Source: Rhizoctonia solani (lineage: Eukaryota > Basidiomycota > Agaricomycetes > Cantharellales > Ceratobasidiaceae). Taken from it: a stretch of DNA of 64,000 nt. The translations under genes and the position numbers were made by a program. Shown here piece by piece: positions 45,322 to 57,557 of the stretch (position 1 is the first letter of the stretch; the number at the start of each line of letters is the position of its first letter). The notes under the pieces were generated by a model, which was not told the DNA's origin, ran no database searches, and was given only the letters and a program-made list of their open reading frames with translations. The stretch lies in assembly GCF_016906535.1 (NCBI RefSeq), contig NC_057372.1, positions 167,501 to 231,500 of the forward strand. The letters are read 5' to 3'.

Positions 45322-48300
45322 CCTAAAATAGATGTGCATGTATTGGATTGTGAAATTGTATCTTTGGCTATGGACTCGAATAAAAAGCCACTCTTATTTA
45401 TCAATCTTGAGCTGCACGATTTCCCGACGGAACCCCTTAGAACCCTCATAGATTCAGGAGCCACATCGAACTTTATCTCCCCTTCGATTGTGGAAAAATA
45501 TAAAATCCCAAAAACCCAACTCGAAAATCCACGAGTTGTGAGAATGTTAGATGGTACTATATCCCAGACTGGTCGCATTTGGCACCAGGTTCAACTCGCG
45601 GTCTTGGCCAATGGCCATTCACATCACATCCCTTTCCTTGTTTGCCCTATAGGCAACACCCCGGCTATCCTAGGCATGACATGGCTCACTTCGGAATCTC
45701 CTTTGATTGACTGGCAACAGGGATATGTTACGTTCCCCGATCAGGCCCATATAGCATCCGAGGAAGACGCAGATACCAACCCATTGGAGGACCTTCCAGA
45801 ACAATACCACGAATTTGCTAAAGTCTTTGGCAAAGAAGAGTTCAAGGTCCTTCCCCCACATAGGGAATACGACATCTCCATTGACCTTGTCCCTGATGCC
45901 AAGCTCTCCCCCGGACCAATTTATGGTATGACAGACGCCGAGTCCAAGGCCCTCAAGCAACATATTGAGGAAGAACTAGCCACGGGCAAAATCCGCCCCA
46001 GTACCTCCTCAGCAGGCGCCCCGGTTATGTTCGTCAAAAAGCAGATGGCTCTCTCAGATTGGTAGTCGACTATAGGAAGCTGAATGACGTCACGCACAAA
46101 AACGTCTACCCGCTCCCCAGACAAGATGACCTCATGGCCAAATTAAGACATGCCAAGGTGTTCACCAAACTAGATCTACGATGGGGATACAATAATGTCC
46201 GGATCAAGGAAGGAGATGAGTGGAAGACGGCCTTCAGAACTAAGTACGGGCTATTCAAATACCTAGTAATGCCTTTTGGGCTTACCAACGCCCCGGCCGC
46301 TTTCCAACATTTCATGAACGATCTATTCAGGGACCTTATCAACGTCACTGTGGTTATCTATTTGGACGATATCTTGATCTTCTCAGAGGACCCCAAGGAC
46401 CACCCAGCCCATGTCAGGGAGGTCCTATCACGACTAATGAAGAATCAGCTATTCTGTAAACTCTCCAAGTGTCACTTCCATGTCACCACGGTAGACTACT
46501 TAGGTATCGTCATCTCCCCGGCAGGTTTTTCCATGGATCAGAAGAAGATCGAGGCGGTCACGTCATGGCCAACCCCCAAGACCGTCAAACAGGTCCAAGC
46601 ATTCCTGGGATTTGTTAACTACCTCCGGCGCTTCATTCCTAATTTCAGCTCAGTAGCACGTCCTCTGCACAACCTTACCAAAAAGGAAACTCCCTGGACA
46701 TGGGGCAACCTAGAGGAAACAGCCTTTCAGGAGTTGAAGGTCCTTGTCACCAAATCTCCGGTTCTTATCCATTCCAATCCAAAACTTCCCTATTACCTGG
46801 AGACGGACGCCTCAGGAGTAGCCATGGGAGCCATTCTTAGTCAGCGGGGTTCGGATAACCGGCTGCACCCAATTGCGTACATGTCTAAATCATTCTCGGG
46901 GGCAGAAGGAAACTACGACACTCATGACAAGGAACTCCTAGCCATCATCAAAGCCCTGGAGGAATGGCGTATTTTCCTGGAAGCTACAGACAAACCAATC
47001 CAGGTATTTACAGACCACCGCAACCTTGAGTACTGGATGCAAGCAAGGACATTCAATCGACGGCATGCTAGATGGCGCGTATTCCTGAGCGACTTCAACT
47101 TTGAGATACATTATTGCCCAGGAAAACAATCAGGGAAGCCGGATGCCTTGTCCAGACGATCGGACTACGTTGACACCCCCCAAGAACCAGAAGTCATGCT
47201 ACCATCAGAGGTCTTTGCAAACACGTCAGAGGAAGAGCTGGAAATTGTTACAGAAGTACGCTCTAAACTAAGGGAAGACCCCTCCCTGGAGCCCATCATC
47301 CAGTTCCTGACCGAGGACGCCGATAACGCCCCACCATCAATAAGGAAGGCTTACAGAGACTACGATTGGGAAGAGAATCTCCTGTGGTATTGAGGAAAAT
47401 TGGTGGTCCCAGACAATGAACCCCTGAAAGAAAGACTCCTCAGGGAATTCCACGACTCTCCCCTAGCAGGACACCCAGGTCAGCAAAGAACCCTCGAACT
47501 CTTGAGCCGGAATTACTGGTGGCCGGGAATGAAGTCTACGGCAAAAGAATGGGTAGAATGTTGCCCTGTCTGCCAAGCCAACCAACGCGCACATGCACCG
47601 GTCATCTCCCTAAAACCCCTAGAAGTCCCACCATTTCCCTTCCACACCATTTCATATGACTTCATTACGGGGTTCCCCAGATCAAACGGACACGATGCAA
47701 TCCTAGTGGTCATTGACTCTTTTTCCAAGTTTGGGCACTTCATCCCAACCTCAAAGAAGGTCACAGCCAAGGGTCTGGCGGATCTATTTGTCAGTCACGT
47801 ATGGAAGCTGCACGGGTTACCAATCAAGACCATCTCGGATAGAGGCACCACCTTCACAGGAAAATTCCTCAGGGCCCTCTACCAAAGGTTGGGAATCAAG
47901 CCATCGTTTTCCTCGGCTTACCACCCGGAATCAGACGGCCAAACAGAAAGGGTAAATCAGTTCATTGAATTCTACCTTCGTTCCTACGTGGCCGCGGATC
48001 ATTCAGACTGGGCCACATGGTTACCTTTGGCGGAATACGCGTATAACAACGCCAAACACGCGTCTACCGGAAAAACACCCTTCGAATTGATCTACGGAAA
48101 AAATCCGGTGATGAACCCCTCCAACGTGCCGTCCAACGTACCAGAAGCGGACCAGCTAGCGGACACCCTGGCCAATGAATGGAAGGAGGCCGAATCCGCC
48201 CTCAGAATGAGCAAGGAGAAAATGATCAGGGACAAAGGAACCACGCCCGAATACTCGATCGGCGAAATGGTCTGGCTAGATGGAAAAAACGTGGAACTCA

Positions 48301-48701
48301 GGTCCAATTCCAATAAACTGGACCCAAGGAGACTAGGCCCTTTTGAAGTCTTAGAAAAAATTTCCAGTCACGCTTACCGACTAAAGCTGCCGGAAACTCT
48401 GAAGATCCACAATGTATTCTACGTAGGACTATTATCCAAAGTCCACGAATCCCCTAGCCAGCCGTTTCCGGAACGACCCCCTCCTGAGACAATCGAGGGG
48501 GAAGAAGAGTATGAAGTAGAGCAGATCATCAACTCAAAAAGGCAACGAGGGAAATGGTTCTACTTGATCAAGTGGAAAGGCTATGGACCAGAAGATAACT
48601 TGTGGGAACCGGAAGAACTCCTGGAACACAGCCAAGAGGAAATTCAACGCTTCAACAAGTCACGACTGAAAAAGGCTTGTGACTCCGCCAAGAGCCTTTA
48701 A
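45287..48701 (+). pseudogene. gypsy-A Pol: protease, RT, RNase H, integrase, chromodomain (two lesions)
   Basis: Polyprotein that matures, copies and integrates the element. Protease DSGATSNFIS (about 45451). RT: DYRKLND, LDLRWGYNNVRI, MPFGLTNAP, catalytic YLDD (46359-46370). RNase H: ETDASGVAMG (about 46801) and DKELLAII. Integrase: zinc domain H-x3-H...C-x2-C (about 47439-47580), catalytic D (VIDSFSKFGH), D (SDRGTTFTG) and the HPESDGQTE glutamate. C-terminal chromodomain EYEVEQII...YLIKWKGY...LWEPEE (about 48507-48630), which can tether integration to modified chromatin. Lesions: a 1-bp deletion near 46042 and an in-frame TGA at 47391-47393, a likely CGA change. Otherwise intact. Confidence 0.95.
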
Positions 48702-48712
48702 GGGGGGGGCAA
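48700..48712 (+). other. gypsy-A polypurine tract
   Basis: AAGGGGGGGG followed by CAA, directly upstream of the 3' LTR: primer for plus-strand DNA synthesis. Confidence 0.9.
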
Positions 48713-49267
48713 TGTTACAACCTCCTAACATATACCATTAGAATCACACAATTTTTCTGTTATTTTAGTTTTTTACGGACTCGATATCTTTTGTTTTTCG
48801 ATCACGTGATCTTGGCGCTTATTTATGCCGAGATGCCGTGCCGAGATGCCGTGCCAAGGGCGCTTAGGAGAAATCCACGCTGCGCAGTCCGCAGCACGCT
48901 TCCCTTTTCACATGTAGGCTTCTATTCACACACGCACAGACCACATGTAGTTAGTAGTTTTGCATATATACAGCAGGGAAATTGCTTGGAGACACCAAGT
49001 TGATTTTACCTCGTCTCATCTTATTGAGGAGGAACCCCAGCCAGCTAAGTAGCCGGCCCCCAGTAGTTCAGTAGTTACCCCTTTTACTTGCGCTTACCAC
49101 ACCTCCCAGGCCTCCGGCCCTCCACCAGTAGTTAAACAGTAGAAGTCCGCCTTAAAGCGGCAATTAGTATAGCCTTAGGAGTTAGTTAGACCAACGTTGC
49201 TTGTAGTAGTACGGCCTTAAGCGCCCAACCCCACTAGCGTGTGCCCACCTTACAGTGGTGCACGACA
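48713..49267 (+). repeat. gypsy-A 3' LTR
   Basis: 555 bp, nearly identical to the 5' LTR. The differences seen are short deletions in T-rich runs and near CCACGCT, plus a few substitutions. Confidence 0.96.
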
Positions 49268-49947
49268 TTAGAAGTAGAAGCGCCTTACGCGCTATTAGAA
49301 TAGCCTTAGATAGTTGACTTACATAAGCCAGTGTAGTAGTACGGCCTCAAGCGCCCGTCTTCATTAGCGTGTACCCACCTTACAGTGGTGTACAACATCA
49401 GCACACGTAGCCACCTCCACCTGATGACATCACTATGACACGTCAGTGACACGTATGCATGAGTAAGGCCAACTGCAGAGCGGGGTTCCTATTTGATACG
49501 GTATTTGATATGGAACATTTGTAATTAGCTAGCTTGTAGAATATAAGGAGGCCAACCAACCATGGTAACACCCAGGTTGATTACCTCTTGTCACATCTCC
49601 CAACTGTACAAGGGCCTTACTGCCCAGTAACTACTCAGATACACGCCCTAAGCGTCGGATTCACTGTACTCACGTAGCTTGTCACCGCCTTATAGCGTGT
49701 GGACACCGTAGTTAGGTAGCTTGTCGTTGTAGGTAGTACCCTTGCCGCCTTAAGCGGTTTCTTACTCAGTCTAATACGGCCACAAGCGCCTGCTACCTTG
49801 ACACCCTTAAGGACATCTAGGACAATTGCCCTTAGATAGCTAGTTGTTGTAGGTAGTACCCTTGCCGCCTTACACGGTACACTTAGTTACATACGGCCAC
49901 AAGCGCCCGCTGCCTTGACGCCCCTTACAGACATCTAGGACAGGATG

Positions 49948-50141
49948 GAATGAGCAAACCAGGGGATTGCCACACAGCAAGTAACTGCATGTTCCTGCAG
50001 AAAGCTAACCAGCTCTGCAAAAAGGCTGGGATTGATCCCATTATAATTGTGGGCAAGGAATCTATCTTGGTTGGAGAGCATAACAAACTCTCCAACAATG
50101 CTCAACTCCAGCAACTGAAAAGCAAAAACAGGGATCTTTAG
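49948..50141 (+). pseudogene. LINE-2b ORF1, second part
   Basis: Resumes the Cys cluster (KPGDCHTASNC) and the coiled-coil region of ORF1 after the LTR nest. A TAG follows KNRDL where copy a has a CGG-type codon. It matches LINE-2a 33565-33760, which confirms that the 8-kb nest is an insertion. Confidence 0.85.
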
Positions 50142-50420
50142 AAACAGTTACAGGAGCTAATAGTGAAACTTTGAGGCCCTATAAAAGGGTAGCAATGAGG
50201 ACAAGGCATTGGGATGGATGAGAGCAGGGTGGCCCTTATATCAGAGGATAGACCTCTAATTTTTGTACCTCTCTTTTATAATAAATTTGTGTTGCACTTG
50301 ATTATTGATTTGTGACACATTGAGCTCCAAAGTGCAAAAGGCAAGCCATTGGAGAATTAGTAAACTGATCACCAGCTATTACCAAATAACACTTGAGTTG
50401 TGAGAAAAACAATTTAGGGT

Positions 50421-51134
50421 AGACCCATCTTGTCAACCCAGAGTAACTCTGTAATAATAATCAGCTCAGATACTACAACTGTCATAAATATTCATCAGCA
50501 AAACCCTTAGCAGCCCTGGCTAATTTAGCTCAGACAGGTTGGGGACCTTGCTTATTTGAGCTAAACCAAGGTTCTTAGGAGCAAAGGCTCTGGAGCTGGC
50601 AGATTTAGCTAAGCTCTGTCTGAGCCAACAGAATTTAGTGCAGGGCTGAAGTTTTAGCCAATTTAGTGAATACACCTGTAGTGGAGACATTAGTATTCAA
50701 TTAATACAAAAACATAAAGTGTATTGTAATATAATATGTGGTATTGAACATGTACATTGGCAGTGGGTCAGAACAGCAGTGTGCACTTACCAATATGTGT
50801 TACAATCTTGACAATGAAACCACTGCTGTCAAAGAAACACACGGTGGTAACAGTATGAGGCACTTGTTGTAGGTTTTGACTCCCATCACCACATTTATCT
50901 GCTAACATTTGACTACCTTCTCAAATGGCCTGCATAAGCCAGCAAATTAAAAAAGGACTTGTCTAAGAGCAAGGAGGCACCGCATATGTTCAATATTGAT
51001 TTTGTATCTCACCTCAGCTTATGCAATGATTCTCCACACAGCCAAACTGCCTGATCCACTCCCCTCCCAACATTAATTTGGTTCAATACTTTCTCCATGG
51101 CTGTTTTAGGACAACATTCATATTCCTATCACAC
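50421..51134. repeat. Unidentified repeat U, copy 2
   Basis: Related to 18925-19211 and 19744-20110 and lacking the LTR-G that interrupts that copy. On the minus strand a possible donor site GTAAGTG lies near 50790. No recognised protein. Confidence 0.5.
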
Positions 51135-51700
51135 TGTTGTGGACACACTTGATACCAGGGAATGTATTCCCATTTTCTTGAATTTAAACAAATTTAAACA
51201 AAGGACATTTTCAATAACATGACTTTGGCACTTACATCATGCAATAAGTGCCAAGCCACATCCCCATCTGCAATTACTCAGTGCACATAGCCACCTTCAC
51301 CTAATAACAACATTATGACACATCAGTGACACATATGCATGAGCAAGGCTGCAGTTAGAGCAGGGTTCTTATTGGTTATGGTATTTGATATTTACATTTG
51401 TAATTAGTCCACACCCTGTCATATATAAGGAGGCCAACCAACCATGGTAGCACCCAGGTTGATTACCACTTGTTGCACTCCACATCTTGTACAAGGGCCA
51501 TACAGCCCAGTAACCACTTAGATACTTAGCCTTTGCTGCCTTAAGCAGTCTACTCACTGTACTTAGATAGCTTCTTGCTGCCTTACATGGCTTAGTTACC
51601 ATAGTTAAGTAGTTAGTTGTCATAGTATAGGTTGTCATTGCCTTAAGCAGGTTATCATTTGTACTTCCTGGCCTTAAGTGCCAACCCCAACACCATCCCA
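51135..51700 (+). mobile_element. Solo LTR-B, CpG-decayed
   Basis: Follows the LTR-B pattern from TGTTGTGGACACAC to GCCTTAAGTGCCAACC. The 3' end has diverged and the boundary is approximate. No target duplication seen. Confidence 0.75.
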
Positions 51701-51831
51701 GACTATGTCAAGTACAGCCTGAGTTCAGTAGATATGAATGCAACATGATTGAAATGTGATCACCTAACTAACAAGCTAGTGTTGCTACTGTAATATAATA
51801 AAACATTGTATCAACTTCTAGAGAGCCACAA

Positions 51832-52795
51832 TGTCAGAGCTGACAACTACCAAGAGATAAAACCTAACCAGTTATTGCCTTATATAGTACTTATCAACTA
51901 GTAGGACCTAACAAAGCTCAAAGGCAATGCCAGGGAAGGGTAAGACAAGACCTTAATGAGCAAAGTGCACTATGCTATTAAGATAGCAGGGCTAATACCA
52001 AGGCAGGGACTATTGCACTCAAGGTGCACCTGATTGTATGCCAAGGGTAGGTAGTGTTGGAGGGAAAAGAGGTTGAGTTTTGAGGCTTAAGGCTCTCAGA
52101 ACCCTCCTTATATATTCAACAAGAGAGAGGAATAATACACATGTCATGACCTGTGCCTTTGCTGGCATGTCTCCTGACCAAGCCACCTACTAATAGGATA
52201 TTCCACAGTCTTTAGAAGGCCGCATATACTCACATATATGCAGTCAGAACTGTCATTACTCTAAGCACTCATGACTTAGAGACTGACAGTCCACCAGGGT
52301 CACATGACCTCCCCCCCTCCAGTCCTTTATCAAATACTATACTAAGCTACTATGGATTTGAGGTGGGAGGGGATGACATAATCTCTTCTATAATATATTA
52401 TTCAGACCTTGCCTGAAGGCTCCCTTAACATTGGCCTGTGGCTAGGGGGCAAGGGAGTGCAATATCTCCCAGCAACATATATTATTCATATATCACTGTG
52501 CATCATATATATATATATCTTTGACAGTGGATACATATGGTAATAACCTTTCAAGATATGGGTTATGACAAAAGACATGAACAAACACAACAACAAAGAT
52601 AAGGTCATATGACCAAAGATAACAAAGACACAATCACATGACCTTTAGTCATGTGATTGGATTACATAATAAGTGCTCAGTGTCTAGTTTACATAAGAAT
52701 GCATATATCCATGAATCTTCAGGAAAATTGCACATATATTCACATTTTCTTTGACTTAGTGGATTTAAAGGTGGTCATGCCTCAAGGGCATGACA
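51832..52795 (+). mobile_element. LTR-G copy 2, holding LTR-D
   Basis: TGTCAGAGC...GGGCATGACA, matching 19212-19738 on both sides of an LTR-D insertion. Flanks CACAA and CATAA differ by one base, consistent with a 5-bp duplication. Confidence 0.85.
52142..52570 (+). repeat. LTR-D, forward
   Basis: 429 bp, TGTCATGACC...GGGTTATGACA, inside LTR-G. The tail matches 25037-25154 and 60637-60757. Target duplication not recognisable (ACACA against AAAGA). Confidence 0.7.
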
Positions 52796-53019
52796 CATAA
52801 TAAGTGCTTCAACCCAGGCCCCAAAGCTGGGATAAGATTGAATGGAGCTTTTCAGACCCTTTCACTGGCTGCCAATACAGACCTCAATATCTCTTAGTCT
52901 CTGCATCTGACTTTCTCCAGCAGCAACCTAATAGGCAGATTTTTTCCACTTCTGGGTAAGAAAACATGGGAAAAGGGGACATTGATAATTTCCAGTAGAG
53001 CAAGTCAGCTTCAGCCTTC
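52796..53019. other. Short unassigned spacer
   Basis: 224 bp between LTR-G and LTR-E. Nothing recognised. Confidence 0.4.
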
Positions 53020-53614
53020 TGTTAAGAGTTGTGTAAGTACAGGAGTAAGAAAGAATTACTATATACAAAATGTATATGGGAATAGCTAAGAACTAGTACT
53101 AAGAATCAGAATATATGCACAGAATATATGCACAATATAGGCTAGGTTATCAGGAATAACAACTCCTAACAAATAGTCTAGCAACTATCAAGTGCAGGTG
53201 GTTGGTTATGTATAGTACCTTAGACTAATGTTATTTAAGCCTAAGTGACTAAGGGTATGTATAATTAAGGTCTCTGGGATAGTACCTTAAGTAAGAGGGT
53301 TACCTGACTAATGTACAGGATTTATAGGATTTGCCTAATAAGTATAGGACTTATATATGCTTAAGTAAGACTTAAGACTTATGGGGTTTACCTAAAATAT
53401 ATCTAGGATTTATGACATATTGTAGATAAAGCTATCTACAATATAGGGGGTATGGTGGATTGAAACACTATCACTCAATCACAACAATCCTTACAGTATT
53501 GTTGCACTATACTCAATGTTGAACTCAACAACTGTGACAGTCAAGGGGCACAGGGTTGCAGTAAGTACACTAATAGGTTACCCTGTGTCTGTTGGGACTG
53601 GCCTATGGTCCAAG

Positions 53615-55096
53615 TGTTATGGAATGACTAATTTAGACGTATGCGCCCCTAATTGCCAATAGTAAATAGTGCAAACTGGAGTAATAATACTTGCTCTATC
53701 CAAATATGGGCATGAATATTACTATATTTGGAAACTGGCAGTGCTATGAGACCTTTTATCCTTTATTTCCTCATTGCGCTTGCATATATACACGTTTAAT
53801 CATGCAAAATGGTTATACTATTATTTCTATGACTTATAGCATTTTTTGTATCATACATTCATATGTAGGAACAGTACTTACAGACCATAGAACAAGTACA
53901 AGTAAGCATGCAAGCGCCAGCGCTTAGTCATTGCAAATAAGCGCCAAAGGTTGGTGGGGCGCGCCAACGCCAATATCTTGGCGGGAAATAGGCATGATAC
54001 TATGTGGACAAATACCAATAGGTTGGAGGCTCCGGCATCTCACTTCTCAAAAAGGAATCATCTGATTCTGAGCCAAACTGATGGAGATACTAACCATTTA
54101 AGTTTCTAGCTTTTTCTATGAGATCCTACCTTGCCTCAAGGTTATTTTTAGCATTCACACTAATGTAATTTAGTCATGTATGCTCTAGAACATTCTGTAA
54201 ATAGCCTTGAGTCTATCCCACTAGGACTTATTGGGACTAATTGGTCTTGATGTATCAAATAGCTCAGACTGTACCTCTCATGTAACTTCCTCTTTTGTAC
54301 ATCATGTATATAGTTATTTGTTCTCCCTCTGGGGTATATAAAGCCCTTGTGGGAGACCCTTCAAATATATCTTCTTTTCATCCCATTCTTACCCCTTGTG
54401 TGAACTTGAAGATTGTCATAAACAGAGGAAAATAGAACTAGCCGGAATTGAACCAGCTTGACCACTAAGCCATAGAGCCCTATTATTCCTCTGCTGACAA
54501 CCCATGATTACACCTGCTACCCCCCAAATTTGGGCTTGGGCCAGCATGCAACCACTTGTACTGGTCATGTGACCGTGTCCAGGACAAAGATCTATTAGAT
54601 CTTCTTTACTTAGTTTAGAGTGTCTTATTTTGCTTTCTTAGCCTCTTAAGCTCACTGAACTTAACCTGTAAGGTATCTTGGCGCATATAGCCTCTAGCAA
54701 GGTCCCAACAGATACTGGGTAGCTAGGAAAGGCTCTAGGGCAACCCTGAACCTCTTGAGTAAGTCAGTTGGGAGAGTTTAAGGCCTTGAGAGTGGCATAT
54801 ACACCTTAACTGAGTGCAATATCAGTCAAATAAATTACTAACAAATCCAGATAAATTGTAGTAGGTAACTAAGACTCAATACTAACTTTCATACTATAGG
54901 TATAAGCATAACCAACCACCTGCATCTGCAGTAATTGCTTGATTACTTGTTAAGTGTAGGGATCACCCTGATTACTAACCTTATTTACCCTTATATAGCT
55001 AGTCTATTCCTTTTATATCCATAGATAACTGATCTATTAATAACTTTATAATATTCTGTATATAATTACATAGTCATAAAACCCTACTCTATAACA
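53615..55096 (+). mobile_element. LTR-F, long solo LTR-like repeat, holding an M element
   Basis: TGTTATGGAATGAC...CTATAACA, about 1.3 kb without its insertion. GGTATATAAAG box near 54332. Flanks CCAAG and CTAAG are a 5-bp duplication with one change; the paralogous site at ~24440 is empty. Confidence 0.8.
54414..54586 (-). repeat. Mini-element M, copy 4, with AAGAT target duplication
   Basis: 173 bp inside LTR-F, flanked by AAGAT (54409-54413 and 54587-54591). Same tRNA-like boxes on the minus strand. Confidence 0.92.
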
Positions 55097-55290
55097 CTAA
55101 GTGCGCCAAATAACCTCCTATGCTATTTACAGTGAGTCAATGACTAAAGTAAATGCACAGATAAGCTGTTAAAGGCTTGTGTGTATATGTCCATATATAA
55201 GAGTGGATAAATGGGTGCATTAGAAGCATCTTCACAGGGTCCTTTTATACCCTGAGAAGGTGCACAAACAAGTACATACATGATTGATAC

Positions 55291-56069
55291 TGTTGTGACC
55301 TTCATTGGCATGACATGATTTTTTACTATTTTATACTTTTTTTCTGAGACAGTTTCCTTTTTTGGTACATATTTATGACTCATCAAGATCATGTGACATA
55401 TTTGATATTTGATGTGAAATTGTAAATGATTCACACTTTGTTTCTGTTTTGTTTGATGTGGCTTCTCTTATGTATATAAACCAGGTCAAGTTGCCACTAG
55501 AACAGCAAGACTTGACCTCTTTGTCAATTCTACCTTGCTCTACCTATCCCTTTGCCCAGGCCCCTGGTTGGCCATCAGTGCACCTTACTTAAGAACCTAG
55601 AACCCAGGCCTTAGTTACCCTCTGTCATGACCTTCATTGGCATGACATGATTTTTTACTATTTTCTACCTTTTTTCTGAGACAGTTTCCTTTTTTGGTAT
55701 ATAATTATGACTCATCAAGATCACAGGACATATCTGATATATCATGTGAAATTGTAAATGACTCATTATTTAGTACTGTTGTTTTTGATGTGGCTCTCCT
55801 CATGTATATAAGCCAGGTCAAGTTGCTGCTAACCAGCAGGACTTGACCTCTTTGTCAATTCACCTGAGCTCTTACCTACCCCTTGCCCTGCTCCCTTGTT
55901 GAGCATTAGTGCACTTACTTAAGCATCATCAACCAGGCCATCATTGCCCTCTACCCTTACCATACCCCCTGGGCCTTTGTTGCCCCTCTACCTGTTTCAT
56001 AGTCCATTGGTGATAGGGCCATGGACTTTAAGCCCCTCTTGTACCATAGGTCCAAGCTGAGTTGTGACA
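55291..56069 (+). mobile_element. LTR-C, tandem partial plus complete copy
   Basis: 55291-55622 is an LTR-C lacking its 3' third; 55623-56069 is a complete LTR-C. The block is flanked by GATAC (55286-55290 and 56070-56074). The forward LTR-E near 24250 has a single GATAC equivalent. Head-to-tail arrangement may come from unequal recombination. Confidence 0.8.
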
Positions 56070-56074
56070 GATAC

Positions 56075-56247
56075 TGTCATAAACAGAGGAAAATAGCACT
56101 AGCTGGAATTGAACCAGCTTGACCACTAAGCCATAGAGCCCTATTATTCCTCTGCTGACAACCCATGATTACACCTGCTACCCCCCAAATTTGGGCTTGG
56201 GCCAGCATGCAACCACTTGCACTGGTCAGGTGACCATGTCCAGGACA
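56075..56247 (-). repeat. Mini-element M, copy 5, with GATAC target duplication
   Basis: 173 bp, flanked by GATAC (56070-56074 and 56248-56252), the same pentamer duplicated by the neighbouring LTR-C. Confidence 0.92.
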
Positions 56248-56363
56248 GATACCAAGAGGGGGTACAGGAGGTACATGTGGCAACTGAAAAACTTGAGGGA
56301 GCCAATACTTTAGTACATAAGAAATAATAACAGTTCCCAATATTTGCCCCAAGGCAATGTTTG

Positions 56364-56924
56364 TGTTGTGACCCAACTGTATGGTTGGTCACACAATAGA
56401 GGTGGGTGCTTGTGGCTGTATCTAGACACTCATGAATATACTAAAGGCTATACTACTGTATCTAATAGCATGTAAGGTGCCTCTACTAACTACTATCTGT
56501 TGACAGAGGGGCCTTAGGCCTGGAGGTGTGATAAGTAAAGGTAGAGGGTGAGCATGGGTACTACTGGCAGCTGGCTACTTAGCTGGCTTTTGATGTCCTC
56601 CTCTGTGAATGAGAGACAGGGTAAAATTGACTTGGGGTCTCCAAGCAATTTTCCTGCTGTATATATAGACAAGTGAGGTAAATACAAGCAGTCTGTGCAA
56701 ATGAGAAAAGAAGTATCCATGTGAAAAGAGAAGTGTGCTGTAGGCTGTGCAGAAGTGTGGATTGCTCCTAAGTGTCCTTGGCACAGCATCTTGGTGTGGC
56801 ATCTTGGCATAATGAGCACCAAGATCATGTGATCAAAAAGTAAAAGATATCAAGTCCTGAAAAAATACTAAAAATGATAGAAAGAATGTGCAATTCTAAT
56901 GGTATAAATCATGAGGGTGTAACA
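56364..56924 (-). mobile_element. Solo LTR-A, reverse, CpG-free, with GTTTG target duplication
   Basis: 561 bp flanked by GTTTG (56359-56363 and 56925-56929). All CpGs of the family's GCCGAGATGCCGCGCC region are now TG or CA: an old copy. Confidence 0.95.
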
Positions 56925-57557
56925 GTTTGCCCCAAGGCAGTAGTTACTTATGTAGGTCCTTGGATGTCCCAAGGCTAAGTGTTTTGTCCTTGGAGTAAAC
57001 AGTCCCAAAGGTTTAATACCACTGTACTGGGTACTTACAGTAAATAGGGCATAACTCCGCCAAATGTTGTCCGTTTTGGGAGTTTGACCCAGCGTTCTGG
57101 AGCGCACAGACAGGCGCACCTAAGCGCAAGCAATTTAGCAGTGTGGAATTCCCAGGTGATGGAGAAAATGCCCATTTAGTGCATTGGAACTTAAGGGCTG
57201 ATTAAGTGCCAGAGCACTTGCCTATGCAATAGGGGGGACCCTGAATATTTCTTTGTGTAGCCACAAGATAGAATCTTGAATAATAAATACTACAACTAGG
57301 AGAAACATTACTTGTTACTGTTTATCTACTCAGCTGAATTTATATATATTTAAATGAGTGAGAAAACAGCATATATGCAAAAGATATTGCATATTAAGGG
57401 TATTCCTGAGGTTTATAGGTTTTTCAAAGGTTGCAATTGGATAGAGGGACCTTGAAAACCTCAGTTTGCATCTTTATCTCACTTTATTTACTGCATTATT
57501 ACTTGTGTAATTAATAAAATAAGTACAGATTATGGAAGAAATGTCATATCCATAACA

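Larger units (their letters stand above)
43028..49267 (+). mobile_element. Nest layer 4: full-length Ty3/gypsy chromovirus gypsy-A with TTAGA target duplication
   Basis: 6240 bp with two LTRs, gag, pol and chromodomain. TTAGA lies at 43023-43027 and 49268-49272. It is CpG-rich compared with its surroundings, the LTRs are nearly identical and only two coding lesions exist: the youngest insertion in the window. It is a fungal retrotransposon; domain order (PR-RT-RH-IN-chromodomain) is chromoviral. Confidence 0.97.
42594..49397 (+). mobile_element. Nest layer 3: solo LTR-A with TCAGC target duplication
   Basis: Parts 42594-43027 and 49273-49397, TGTTACAATC...GTACAACA. TCAGC occurs at 42589-42593 and 49398-49402. 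It hosts a full element of its own family. Confidence 0.96.
42445..49824 (+). mobile_element. Nest layer 2: solo LTR-B with ATTGC target duplication
   Basis: Parts 42445-42593 and 49403-49824. ATTGC occurs at 42440-42444 and 49825-49829. An LTR-B inserted into an LTR-B of the same orientation. Confidence 0.96.
41969..49942 (+). mobile_element. Nest layer 1: solo LTR-B with GGATG target duplication
   Basis: Parts 41969-42444 and 49830-49942, TGTTGTAGACAC...ACATCTAGGACA. GGATG occurs at 41964-41968 and 49943-49947. Everything between 42445 and 49829 is later insertion plus one duplicated target. Confidence 0.96.
40350..50420 (+). mobile_element. LINE-2 copy b (3'-truncated), host of a four-layer LTR nest
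   Basis: Starts TGGTGTGGGCAATTGG like copy a. The 5' UTR runs 40350-41039; ORF1 begins at 41040. It is interrupted at 41969-49942 and resumes at 49948. Alignment with copy a stops near 50420, so ORF2 is absent. CpG and CAA-to-TAA type changes indicate age. Confidence 0.9.
53020..57557 (-). mobile_element. LTR-E, reverse, with nested LTR-F, LTR-C, LTR-A and mini-elements
   Basis: TGTTAAGAGTTGTG...ATCCATAACA on +, the reverse of 23514-25036. Insertions: LTR-F (53615-55096), LTR-C (55291-56069), M (56075-56247) and LTR-A (56364-56924); LTR-F holds another M. The forward copy at 23514 lacks all of them and so gives the empty sites. Confidence 0.85.
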
